The notes under the pieces were generated by a model. It did not search any database. It had not been told where the DNA came from and saw only the letters and a list, made by a program, of their open reading frames with translations. The translations under genes were made by a program, and so were the position numbers. Shown in pieces: positions 23,348 to 31,145 of a stretch of DNA of 41,371 bases. Each line of letters starts with the position of its first letter. Positions within the stretch are counted from its first letter, which is position 1. Where the stretch lies: assembly GCA_020725425.1 (NCBI GenBank), contig DYFA01000029.1, forward strand, positions 1-41,371, given 5' to 3'. Origin of the DNA: Aneurinibacillus sp. Lineage in GTDB: Bacteria; Bacillota; UBA5301; DYFA01.

Positions 23348-23650
23348 GTGAGTAAGAGAAAAGCCTCAACCGCAGGGGAAAGCGCTGCCCAGCAGATCAC
23401 GCAACAGTTCGTGGAGAGAATGCAGAGCCTGAATTACGCCACCGAGGACCCTCAGGTAGTCAGCGCCTCGATCCAGCAGTTCACGCGTGACTTGACGGCG
23501 GCCCTGACTCCGTCGGTCTTGGCCAACTACGTGCCGTGCACCAGCAGCGAAGAGTTCCTGAGCCGCTGCAAGGCCTTTGGGGAGTGCATCACCCAAGCCA
23601 AGGACCGGGAGTCCATGTGGAAGGCCTTCGACAAGCTGGCCGGGAGGTAG
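23348..23650 (+). CDS. small soluble protein of unknown function
   Basis: GTG 23348 has AGGAGGGGAG 8 nt upstream, a strong site. The 100-residue product is mostly helical and hydrophilic with a Lys-rich start (SKRKASTAGESAAQQITQQF), two cysteines (VPCTSSEEFLSRCKAFG) plus one in GECITQ, and no signal or membrane segment. I recognise no family. It has its own promoter and a bidirectional-type terminator after it, so it is a single-gene unit, unlike almost everything around it. Codon use resembles the neighbours. Confidence 0.7.
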   Translation: MSKRKASTAGESAAQQITQQFVERMQSLNYATEDPQVVSASIQQFTRDLTAALTPSVLANYVPCTSSEEFLSRCKAFGECITQAKDRESMWKAFDKLAGR

Positions 23651-23687
23651 CCGGCTGCTCGAAGGAACGACTTCTTCCAGCAAGTAA

Positions 23688-23708
23688 CCGCCCGGTGCGC
23701 CCGGGCGG
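23688..23708. terminator. hairpin between convergent genes, likely bidirectional terminator
   Basis: CCGCCCGG (23688-23695) and CCGGGCGG (23701-23708) pair around a 5-nt loop. The flanks AGCAAG and CTTGCT extend the symmetry, and CTTTGCTT follows on the plus strand. It serves the plus-strand 100-residue gene and the leftward seven-gene operon. Confidence 0.6.
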
Positions 23709-23724
23709 CTTTGCTTGCTCCGCC

Positions 23725-23913
23725 TCAGGAATGTTGTTCCAGACTCCGACGGCCGCTGGCCAACTTGTGGATATCCTCCCGCCGGATCCTGACCGCCCGC
23801 CCGAAGCGGTACATGCAGAGTTTGCCGGCGCGTTCCCAGTTATAAAGCGTGGACCGGGACACCTTGATGTAGCGGCATGCTTCGCGAATGGTCATCCAAT
23901 CGAACTCTGGCAC
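23725..23913 (-). CDS. small HTH DNA-binding protein (excisionase/MerR-like)
   Basis: This 62-residue single-domain protein has the sequence pattern MTIREACRYIKVSRSTLYNWERAGKL, then a wing with YRFGRAVRIRREDIHKL. That is the HTH_17 (excisionase-type, MerR-like winged helix) fold, and the whole protein is just this domain. It is the last gene of the leftward operon at 23725-31145, 24 nt after the aldolase gene, and is followed by a terminator. It might regulate the cluster, or it might belong to a mobile element; no integrase is nearby, which favours the first. Confidence 0.82.
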   Translation of the reverse strand: MPEFDWMTIREACRYIKVSRSTLYNWERAGKLCMYRFGRAVRIRREDIHKLASGRRSLEQHS

Positions 23914-23937
23914 TGGTCGTCCCTCCCAAGGGGCCGC

Positions 23938-24771
23938 CTAGCTCCCCCCGCGGCTCACTGCCGTCCAGTCGGCGCATAGCGCATCCAGGTAGGCGTCGTC
24001 TCTCTCCGCCAGCTGGGGATCGTCCAAGATGCGCCTCACCAGGGCTGAGAGACCTGCCGGGTTCTGGTCCTCGAAGATGTTGCGGCCGATGGCGACGCCC
24101 CTGGCCCCCGCCCGCACCGCGTCCCGGATCATGAGCAGGAGGTCCCTGAGTGAGCCCGCCTTCGGGCCCCCGGCGATGATCACCGGGATGCTGACGGCCG
24201 AGACCACCCCGGAGAAGGTCTCCACCGAGCCGGTATAGTTGACCTTGACGATGTCCGCGCCGAGCTCTTCGGCTATCCTGGCGGCGTGGGCGACCTTGCC
24301 CGGATGGAATTCGCTTTCCTTGGAGCCGTCCCTGACGTACATCATGGCGAGGAGCGGCATCCCCCAGGACTGGCACTGTTCGGATACCCGTCCCAGATCC
24401 CTCAGCATCTCCGGTTCAGCCGGGTCTCCCAGGTTCACGTGGACTGACACGGCCGTCGCTCCGAGTTGAACGGCATGCTCGGGTGAGGCCACCAACTCCT
24501 TCCGGTTGGGGGCGGGGCCCAAGGCCGTGGAGCCAGAGAGGTGGACGATGAGTTCGCAGTCTCCTCCCTTGAGAGCCGGGCCGATCCGCCGTGCGATCCC
24601 CTTGTGGACCACGATCGCGTCGGCCCCGCCGGCGCTGACCGCCTGCACCACCCGGTGCATGTCCTTGAGTCCGCCCACCGCCCCGATCGTGACCCCGTGG
24701 TCCATGGGGACGATGAACAGGCGGTCCGAGCGCTTGAACAACCGGTTAAGTCGGATTTGTCTGCCTTCCAT
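23938..24771 (-). CDS. ADH synthase / GriI-type aldolase (archaeal shikimate aldolase family)
   Basis: This 277-residue class I aldolase belongs to the fructose-bisphosphate aldolase DhnA-like group that includes MJ0400 (2-amino-3,7-dideoxy-D-threo-hept-6-ulosonate synthase) and GriI. The Schiff-base lysine is Lys176 in ADIVKVNYTG. Asp24 lies in VPMDHGVTIG and Tyr145 in MMYVRDGS, with the 31-residue Tyr-Lys spacing of MJ0400. Phosphate-binding loops are IAGGPK and AIGRNIFED. Both types condense aspartate semialdehyde with a ketose phosphate or DHAP. It directly follows the DHQ-synthase-II-like gene. In this cluster a GriI role (3-amino-4-hydroxybenzoate) fits best, but a primary shikimate role is possible. 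Confidence 0.88.
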   Translation of the reverse strand: MEGRQIRLNRLFKRSDRLFIVPMDHGVTIGAVGGLKDMHRVVQAVSAGGADAIVVHKGIARRIGPALKGGDCELIVHLSGSTALGPAPNRKELVASPEHAVQLGATAVSVHVNLGDPAEPEMLRDLGRVSEQCQSWGMPLLAMMYVRDGSKESEFHPGKVAHAARIAEELGADIVKVNYTGSVETFSGVVSAVSIPVIIAGGPKAGSLRDLLLMIRDAVRAGARGVAIGRNIFEDQNPAGLSALVRRILDDPQLAERDDAYLDALCADWTAVSRGGS

Positions 24772-24813
24772 CCCTCGCTGCCCCCTTTGACGTGGGACGC
24801 CCCTTGCGGGACG

Positions 24814-25944
24814 TCACCGTTCGATTATCGTCTCGTCGACCGCTATCCCCACGTGTCGCCCCGGCTTGCACACGTAACTGAGGAGTTCGTCGCCGGGGCG
24901 CAGCTCGGTGGCGTTCTTGGGTTTCTTGTCCGCTCCCATCACCCGGATATGCCAGTCGTCCTGCACGATCACGTTCAGGCGCTGCCCGGCCGCTTCACCC
25001 TCGATGAGGAGCAGCGGCCGCACCTCGATCTTGATCCGGCCAACGGTGAGCGCCCGGGTTTGGCCATCCGTGTTCACGCACAGAACCCGGCTGCCGGCCA
25101 TGAGGTCCGTCAGGTACTGGGCGGTGTTGTTGGGCATCCAGATGTACGAGTGGACCGCCCCGGCGTTGACCCGGAAGGGCCTCAGGTTCATGTAGGGGAG
25201 GTAGTGGGTCTCCGAGCAGATGAAGATGCCCCCGTTCGAGGTCGAGCCGACGATCATCCCTTCGTCCTGGCCCAAGAGTCCCGTGGTGTCGACGCAGGCC
25301 CGGAGGCCCATCCCGATGTGGCGGGTTCCGCTCACGACCAGCGGCTGGAGCTGGAGCGTCCCCCTGTCCTGGTGGACCAGGTACCGGCTGACCTTCAGGA
25401 TCTCCCCCAGGTCGTCGGTGGACAGCAGCACCCCGTCGCTCCCCTGTTCCATCACGCCGAAGGCCACCGCCATGCCTTCGAAGGTTTCCTCCTTCTTCAG
25501 GATCCTGGTCTGGCGGTGGGAGAGCTGGGCCAGGATCAGTTCGAGCGGGATGTTGGTGGGCAGGTCGAACTCCACCACGGCGTAGTCGTGGCGGGAGGCC
25601 TCCTGCCAGGCCCGCTCGAGCGCCTCCTGACTGTCCACCGAGGCGTGCAGGCAAGTGACGAACCCGTCCGCCCGGGCCTGTTTCAGTAGTCCGGGATCGC
25701 TGGAAAGCACGGTCTCTCCCGGTTCAAGGTCCGCCAGGTCGTCCACCCCTGTTACCTCGGTCACCAGTTCGGTCTTGAGCGGGAAGTGGCCAGCTTGGCG
25801 TTGAGCGGTGGTCACTACGACTTTCTGGAGAGCCGAGTTGTTGACGAGGTCCCAGATATCCCGGCGTTCCAGGGGAATTCGGCGTCCGTCGAACCAGATT
25901 TCCCGGTGCCGCAGCGGTTCCATTCCAAGTGTCACACCATACAC
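24814..25944 (-). CDS. 3-dehydroquinate synthase II / GriH-type cyclase
   Basis: This 376-residue protein of the archaeal-type DHQ synthase II family (MJ1249, GriH) is unrelated to bacterial AroB. Family segments include DKKPKNATELRPGDELLSYV near the C-terminus, SSDPGLLKQARADGF, VGSTSNGGIFICSETHYLPY and PFRVNAGAVHSYIWMP. MJ1249 oxidatively deaminates and cyclises the aldolase product to 3-dehydroquinate; GriH cyclises its analogue to 3-amino-4-hydroxybenzoate without deamination. Here it starts 6 nt after a ligase gene and precedes the partner aldolase. The co-encoded ligases and amidohydrolase favour the GriH reaction. The sequence is complete. Confidence 0.88.
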   Translation of the reverse strand: MYGVTLGMEPLRHREIWFDGRRIPLERRDIWDLVNNSALQKVVVTTAQRQAGHFPLKTELVTEVTGVDDLADLEPGETVLSSDPGLLKQARADGFVTCLHASVDSQEALERAWQEASRHDYAVVEFDLPTNIPLELILAQLSHRQTRILKKEETFEGMAVAFGVMEQGSDGVLLSTDDLGEILKVSRYLVHQDRGTLQLQPLVVSGTRHIGMGLRACVDTTGLLGQDEGMIVGSTSNGGIFICSETHYLPYMNLRPFRVNAGAVHSYIWMPNNTAQYLTDLMAGSRVLCVNTDGQTRALTVGRIKIEVRPLLLIEGEAAGQRLNVIVQDDWHIRVMGADKKPKNATELRPGDELLSYVCKPGRHVGIAVDETIIER

Positions 25945-25950
25945 CCCATT

Positions 25951-27213
25951 TCACAGCTTGGTCGTCTTGAGGTGCGCGGAGCGTCGGAGTTCCTCTTCCG
26001 CATAGATGTACCGGGGTTTGCCGACCTCACCGACGGCCAGCAGTTCCTGGCGGTCATAGAGAGTCCCTTTGGGCACGACGTCCACCGCCAGCTCCACCCG
26101 GTACTGGTCGGCCAGGGTGCCGACTAGCCCGGGGAAGACCGGGTCCGCCCCGCTTTCCTGTTCGACCACGAAGTGCAGCCCCCGGCTGGTGGGGGCAACC
26201 ACCCAGAACCGGCGGGACGGCAGATGGGAGATGATCTCCTCGAGGTCCCACAGGTCGAACGACCTGTCTCCCACCCGTACGACGTCCTGGTCGCGGCCTC
26301 GCACCTCCAAGGCCATGCCTCGCCCGCAGGGACACTCCCCGGGGATCCAGCGCGCCCGGTCGCCGGTCAGGTACCGGATGGTGGGCGCAGCCTGACGCCG
26401 GAGCGCCGTCACCACCAGGCGGCCCGTCTGGCCCGGTTCCACACTGGACTGCAGGTCGTCCGCCAGGAGTTCCACGATGAAGAAGCCGTTCCCGGCGACG
26501 TGGAGCCGGCCGTACTCGCAGTCGGCCGCCACGTTGCCGGCTTCGGTCATGCCGTAGAAGTTGAACAGGGGCACTCCCCAGATGCCCTCCAGCAAAGCTC
26601 GCTTGGCAGGGCTCAGGCTCTCGCCGGCCGTGCAGATGGCCCGCAGGGAGGGGAAATCCCGGCGGGGGTTCAAGCCGAGAAGCTCGGCGGTCTCGGCCAG
26701 AAGCAAGGCCTGGAGAGGCAGCCCGGCGAGGACGGTGACGTTCAGCTTTCGCAAGAGGTCGATGATCCGGGGGAAGGGGCTCACGGTCGAACGGCTGCTG
26801 GCCGGTATGGCGCAAGCCCCCTTCATTCGGACGGCCTCGTGAAAGACGTGGGCGGCGCTGGAGATGGCGTAGGGGAAGCGGATCAGGACGATATCCTCCT
26901 CCGTGAGCCTCACCCCGCTGCTGACGATCATCTCCCGGGCGTTGTCCTCCAGGTCTTGTTTGGTGTACCAGCTCGAGACCGGCGTGCCGGTCGTCCCGAA
27001 GGTCTCATGGTACTGGTACAGGTCACTAACCGGCACGCAGAGGAGGCCCCAGGGCGAAGCGGCGCGGAGGTCCTCCTTGGTGGTCAGCGGCAGCTCCCGC
27101 AACTCGTCCAGGGACTTCAAGGGACGGCTGGGCAGCCGATCCCGGTAGAGGTCGCACCGGCGTGCTATCTCGATTGTCCGGTTGAGAGCCAAGAGCTTCT
27201 CCTCCGGCGTCAT
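25951..27213 (-). CDS. PaaK-type adenylate-forming ligase (second copy)
   Basis: This 420-residue member of the phenylacetate-CoA-ligase branch of AMP-forming enzymes has the ATP loop TFGTTGTP at 71-78. YGMTEAG (220-226) and YLTGDRARW (281-289) follow, with a zinc-like CPCGRG at 294-299 and the hinge region EVRGRDQDVVRVGDRSFDLWDLEE. The N-terminal PaaK helix region is shorter than in its neighbour at 28004-29326. The C-terminal lysine may be Lys in GEVGKPRYIY. It likely activates an aromatic acid as adenylate or thioester, with 3-amino-4-hydroxybenzoate the obvious candidate here. Start: ATG 27213. It lies 13 nt after the amidohydrolase gene. Confidence 0.85.
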   Translation of the reverse strand: MTPEEKLLALNRTIEIARRCDLYRDRLPSRPLKSLDELRELPLTTKEDLRAASPWGLLCVPVSDLYQYHETFGTTGTPVSSWYTKQDLEDNAREMIVSSGVRLTEEDIVLIRFPYAISSAAHVFHEAVRMKGACAIPASSRSTVSPFPRIIDLLRKLNVTVLAGLPLQALLLAETAELLGLNPRRDFPSLRAICTAGESLSPAKRALLEGIWGVPLFNFYGMTEAGNVAADCEYGRLHVAGNGFFIVELLADDLQSSVEPGQTGRLVVTALRRQAAPTIRYLTGDRARWIPGECPCGRGMALEVRGRDQDVVRVGDRSFDLWDLEEIISHLPSRRFWVVAPTSRGLHFVVEQESGADPVFPGLVGTLADQYRVELAVDVVPKGTLYDRQELLAVGEVGKPRYIYAEEELRRSAHLKTTKL

Positions 27214-27226
27214 GATGCCACCTCCT

Positions 27227-27991
27227 CTACGCCGGCGCCCAGCCCGTCAGAGCCTGGATGTTGCCCCCCAGGATGCGTTCCAGGGCGTGGTCTGGAGCCT
27301 TAAGGAGCAGGACCTTTTCCAGTTCCGCCTTGGGATGTGAGAGCGGGTACTCGGAACCGAAGATGATCTTGGCCGGCCCGGCCTTGGCCAGCGCCTCCTT
27401 CAGGTGAAGGAAGTTGCCGGTGGAGGTTTCGAGGAAGAAGTTGTCGAGCCGGACCGCCGCCTCCAGACCCTCCTGGTCGGCAGGCCCGAACCCCATGTGC
27501 CCCAAGATGAAGTTGACCTTCGGGAATTCCCTGGCCAAGGCGACGAACCTGGCCGTCGAGGCGCCGGGGCTGTAGAGCACATGGGTGTAGACCGGGAACC
27601 CGTACCTCTCGCAGCAGGCCGCCAGGTCCGCCACCGCCTTGCTGGCAAAAGAGAACTGATGGGTGATCGGCGAGAGCTTCAACCCCCGGAACCCCCTCTC
27701 GAAGGCCGCCTCCAGGCTCTCGACGGCCCCGGGTTCGTGGGGGTCGACGCAGAAGAATCCGCCGACAGAGGCGCCGTGGGTCCGGTAGCATTCCTCCACG
27801 TAGGCGTTGTTCGGCATGGTATTCTCCGGCTTAGCCCGGCCGGTGATGTAGTCGGTCATCTTGCGGACGTCAACCATGCCCCCGGGAACCACCATGGCCC
27901 CCTGGATTCCGCTCTCGGCGAGTTGTTCCAAGAGGAGGTCGACGTTCCCGTAGTCGGTCGGCGAAACGTGCGCATGGGCGTCGATAATCAT
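27227..27991 (-). CDS. amidohydrolase-2-family metal-dependent enzyme, candidate benzoxazole cyclase
   Basis: This 254-residue TIM-barrel protein of the ACMSD/amidohydrolase_2 type has metal ligands His6 and His8 (DAHAH), His137 (YTHVL) and His165 (LGHMGFG). The usual catalytic Asp in the GS(D)YP segment is Glu214 here (IIFGSEYP). RGLKLSP and NIQALTG are standard family features. Family members hydrolyse C-N bonds or decarboxylate. In actinobacterial benzoxazole pathways an amidohydrolase-like protein (NatAM of nataxazole) performs ring closure instead, and that role fits this cluster. ATG 27991 follows AGGAGGGGG. Confidence 0.85.
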   Translation of the reverse strand: MIIDAHAHVSPTDYGNVDLLLEQLAESGIQGAMVVPGGMVDVRKMTDYITGRAKPENTMPNNAYVEECYRTHGASVGGFFCVDPHEPGAVESLEAAFERGFRGLKLSPITHQFSFASKAVADLAACCERYGFPVYTHVLYSPGASTARFVALAREFPKVNFILGHMGFGPADQEGLEAAVRLDNFFLETSTGNFLHLKEALAKAGPAKIIFGSEYPLSHPKAELEKVLLLKAPDHALERILGGNIQALTGWAPA

Positions 27992-28003
27992 CGCTTCCCC
28001 CTC

Positions 28004-29326
28004 CTACTCGTGAACTACCCGGATGGTCTTCGTGACAGGCCGGGGCAGCCGGTCCACGAACTCGAATTCGCAGGGGATGCCGAGGCCGAACTCCATTTTG
28101 CTCGCCAGTCGATCGGCCAGCTCCGGTGTGGGTTCCACTCCCGGCTGCAGCTCGACCCGGATCTTGAGCCGGTCGGCGCCTTCCGGGGGCACCACGAACT
28201 GGTACCACATCCCCACCTCCGGAAGCCGCATCAGAAACTCCTCGAGGTAGAAGGGGGAAAACTCATACCCCTGGAGCACCACTTGGTCCACCTGACGGCC
28301 CCGCAGGAAGAGCCGCGGGAGGGCCACTCCACAAGGGCACTGGTCGTATTCGACATACCCCAGGTCCTGTGTCCGATAGCGGATCAGCGGGGAGCTGTAG
28401 CGCAGGAGGCAGGTGGCCACGATCTCGCCGATTTCTCCCGGCTCCAGCACCTCTCCGGTCTTGGGATCGACGATCTCCACGACGACGTGGGCCAGGGGGA
28501 TGTGGTAGCCGAAGTGCTGGTCGCACTCCATCCCCAGCGCCCCGCATTCGAGCGATCCGTAGTAGAAGTTGGCCGTGGTTCCCCAGATCTTCTCCAAGCG
28601 GTCCCGGAACGCTGGCGAACACCCTTCCCCGGTGATCCACATCCTTTTCAGGGGAAGTTCCTTGAGGTCGAAGCCGGCTTCCCCGGCCGCCTCTGCAAGC
28701 CTCACCGCCCAGGAGGGAGTGGTCATCACGATGGTCGGCTTGAGATCTCTCATGATCCTGACGGTCTTCTCCGGAGTGGAGTAGGCCCCGCCTTTGCCCA
28801 CCGGCACCGCGGTGGCCCCGCAGGCATCCATGAAGACTTTGTGGAAAGCGAGGCCTGCCGAGCTCATCTCATAAGGGAGGGCATTGATGCAGATGTCTCC
28901 CGGTTCGATGGGGACGAGCCTCGGGTAGCCGACGGCCAGGTCGTTGAGGTAGAAGTCTTTCCAGGTGTAGAAGATGTAGATCATCTCTCCCCCGGTCGTT
29001 CCGGTGGAGACGTTGATTACGGAGACGTCCTTCTTGTCGCAGGCCAGGAGAATCCAGGGATCGCCCCGCAGCTCGTCCTTGTCAGTAAAGGGCAGCTTGG
29101 AGAGGTCGGCGACGCTTCGCACCTCCTCCGGCCTCACCCCAGCCTGGTCCATCTTGGCGCGGTAGAACGGACTGTTGGCGTAGGTATGCGCCACCAGTTC
29201 CTTCACAGCTTCGTCCTGGAAAGCCAGCAACTTCTCCACGGGGAGCGCGTCCCCATGCTGGAAGAAATGCTTCTCAATCACGTCCAGGTGGCCCTGGTTC
29301 TTCAGTTTGTCAAGATAGGAACCCAC
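28004..29326 (-). CDS. PaaK-type adenylate-forming ligase (first copy)
   Basis: This 440-residue phenylacetate-CoA-ligase-like enzyme is longer than the copy downstream. It has the N-terminal PaaK helices (HTYANSPFYRAKMDQAG) and the P-loop STGTTGGE at 107-114. YYGSLECG is at 255-262, YRTQDLGY at 317-324 and CPCG at 330-333. The C-terminal catalytic lysine is probably Lys433 in RPVTKTIRVV. Two different ligases in one short cluster suggest that two acids, or two steps, need activation. Start GTG 29326 is 1 nt after the TPR-like gene stop, with GAGGTG upstream. Substrate preference is inferred from context only. Confidence 0.86.
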   Translation of the reverse strand: MGSYLDKLKNQGHLDVIEKHFFQHGDALPVEKLLAFQDEAVKELVAHTYANSPFYRAKMDQAGVRPEEVRSVADLSKLPFTDKDELRGDPWILLACDKKDVSVINVSTGTTGGEMIYIFYTWKDFYLNDLAVGYPRLVPIEPGDICINALPYEMSSAGLAFHKVFMDACGATAVPVGKGGAYSTPEKTVRIMRDLKPTIVMTTPSWAVRLAEAAGEAGFDLKELPLKRMWITGEGCSPAFRDRLEKIWGTTANFYYGSLECGALGMECDQHFGYHIPLAHVVVEIVDPKTGEVLEPGEIGEIVATCLLRYSSPLIRYRTQDLGYVEYDQCPCGVALPRLFLRGRQVDQVVLQGYEFSPFYLEEFLMRLPEVGMWYQFVVPPEGADRLKIRVELQPGVEPTPELADRLASKMEFGLGIPCEFEFVDRLPRPVTKTIRVVHE

Positions 29327-29327
29327 T

Positions 29328-31145
29328 TCAATTCACCTCTTCCGCGCTCACGAGCGTCTGGAATTGCGGGTCGGACGAGACAGCGAGGAGCCTCTTCCAC
29401 ACCTTGCGCGCTTCCTCCGTCTCCCCCGCCCGCTTGAGGGCGCGTCCCAGGTCGTACAGCACCTGCCAGTAAGCCGCCTCCGGGACTCGCCCGTCCCCCT
29501 GTTCATAAGCCGTTTTCACGAAGCGGAAGTCCTTGATCGCCTGCGAGGTCAGGTGGAAGAAGGTGTCGGGCAGCGAATAGCACAGGTAACCCCGCAACAG
29601 GCGGATCCGGGGGTCCGCCCAGTCCTTGCCGACCGCCTTCTTAAGGAGAAGGAGCCCTTCCACCGCCTTGGAAAACATCTCGCTGGGATTGGAGGAATAC
29701 TTTCCAAGCAGCGCCACGGAACTGCCGTAACAGGCCTGGAGCAGGGCGTCCTGGGGAGACAGCTCATAGGCCTGGGACACCAACTGGTGGGCCTGTTCCG
29801 CTGCTCTCCGATTCCCCTCCGCTCCCAACCGGAGCAGGCGCATCGCTTCGTCGAACAGTTGCGTCTCGGTCCACGACACCGGCCTCGCCCACCTCCCGGC
29901 GGAACAACCCCCTAACTTCTCCTGCGCCAGACGCCGCAGGGTGGGGTCGGGCTGCTGGGATAAAAGCCTGGTCCAGGCGGCCTTCGCTTCAGCCGCCATC
30001 CCTAAGCGGTCGTAGCAGACTCCAAGGTCGTAGAGGATCCGCTGGACAGTCGCAGCCGGAAGCGCGTTCGGCTGCTTTTCCAGCAGCGAGAGAAGGTATT
30101 CGAAGTCTGTTATGGCGGTCGTCGAACGGCGGAAAAAGGGCTCCGGCAGGCGGTAGCTATGGTTGCCCCGCAGCAGGCGGAGCCCTAGATGGTCAGGGTG
30201 GCGCGCCACGAGTTGGTCCAGGGTAATCATGGCCTTGATGGCGTTCTCGAACATGAGGCCGGTATCGGACGAGTACTTCCCCACCAGCGACAGGGCGCTG
30301 GCCCGGTAAGCTTCAGCCAAGGCGTTATCCGGTTGCTTACGGCAGATCCGGTCCAACAGTTCAAAGGCCTTTTCGGCGGCTCCGGCGTCGCCGGCCAGGG
30401 CCAGGTCATGCAGGCGGATCCCCTCGGACAACTCCGCGGCATCCACCCCTTCTTTGGTTTTCATGACGCTCTGGGGCCACTTGAGCCGGCCACCGGAGGC
30501 GGCCGGAGGGTCAAAAGGGCGTTCCATCACCCCCTCGGCCTTGAGCAGTTCCCGATACTTGGGCTCCCGCGCGACGGAAAGCAGCTTCTTCCACGTCTCC
30601 CTGGCTTCAGCCGTCCGGCCCACGGTATGATAGGCCTTGCCCAAGTCGAAGAGGATCTGCCAGTAGAAGCCTTCGGCGAACAGGTCCTTGTTCTTTTCGT
30701 AAAGATCGACGAGATGGCGGAAGTCTTCCACCGCGGTAGAGGTTCGATGGAAATACATCTCCGGCAGCCGATAGCAGACATAGGCGCGCAGGGTTCTGAC
30801 CGTAACGTTGTCGGGCGCAGCCCGCACGGCCTGGTCAAGGATCTTCAGGCCGCGCATGCCCAAGGAGAACCGTTCGTTTTGGTCGATGGCATCCCGCCCC
30901 ATCAGAGCCGTGGCGCTGCCGAAGTAGGCCTGTGCGACTGGGTCCTCGGGGTTGGCCAGGTGAGCAGCCTTCAAGAGTTCGTAGGCCTTCTTGGTGGCGC
31001 CTTTATCCCCTTTAACCGCCAAGTCATGAAACTCGATGCCCTGTGCGAGCGTCGCCTCCCGTGGCGGTGAACTGGGCTGGGTTGAACCGGGCACAGCATA
31101 GACCGGACCCTTCCGCCAACCGGTGAATCCTGAATGTGGCATCAC
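29328..31145 (-). CDS. triplicated TPR-like repeat protein, unknown function
   Basis: This 605-residue soluble protein consists of three copies of a module of about 180 residues (roughly 35-205, 230-405 and 420-600). Each begins with a (H)DLA..GD.GA..KA(F/Y)ELL pattern and continues with AQAYFGS..(A/S)L.GK and a (G/A)(L/M)..LD..V segment. (R)LLRGY.CYRLP(E/D).FFHRT(S)TAI.DF and ILYDLGKAY...G...EA...W.(R/K)LLS follow, and a diverged linker separates the copies. The segments look like helical hairpins of TPR type. There is no signal peptide or enzymatic motif. It heads the cluster, with GTG 31145 behind AGGAGG. It might scaffold the enzymes or bind the product, but no homologue of known role comes to mind. 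Confidence 0.85.
   Translation of the reverse strand: MMPHSGFTGWRKGPVYAVPGSTQPSSPPREATLAQGIEFHDLAVKGDKGATKKAYELLKAAHLANPEDPVAQAYFGSATALMGRDAIDQNERFSLGMRGLKILDQAVRAAPDNVTVRTLRAYVCYRLPEMYFHRTSTAVEDFRHLVDLYEKNKDLFAEGFYWQILFDLGKAYHTVGRTAEARETWKKLLSVAREPKYRELLKAEGVMERPFDPPAASGGRLKWPQSVMKTKEGVDAAELSEGIRLHDLALAGDAGAAEKAFELLDRICRKQPDNALAEAYRASALSLVGKYSSDTGLMFENAIKAMITLDQLVARHPDHLGLRLLRGNHSYRLPEPFFRRSTTAITDFEYLLSLLEKQPNALPAATVQRILYDLGVCYDRLGMAAEAKAAWTRLLSQQPDPTLRRLAQEKLGGCSAGRWARPVSWTETQLFDEAMRLLRLGAEGNRRAAEQAHQLVSQAYELSPQDALLQACYGSSVALLGKYSSNPSEMFSKAVEGLLLLKKAVGKDWADPRIRLLRGYLCYSLPDTFFHLTSQAIKDFRFVKTAYEQGDGRVPEAAYWQVLYDLGRALKRAGETEEARKVWKRLLAVSSDPQFQTLVSAEEVN

Noticed and set aside
27404-29437. 677-codon open frame opposite the amidohydrolase and ligase genes
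   Set aside because: It spans several real genes on the other strand, has no ribosome site or domain, and reflects GC-biased codon use.
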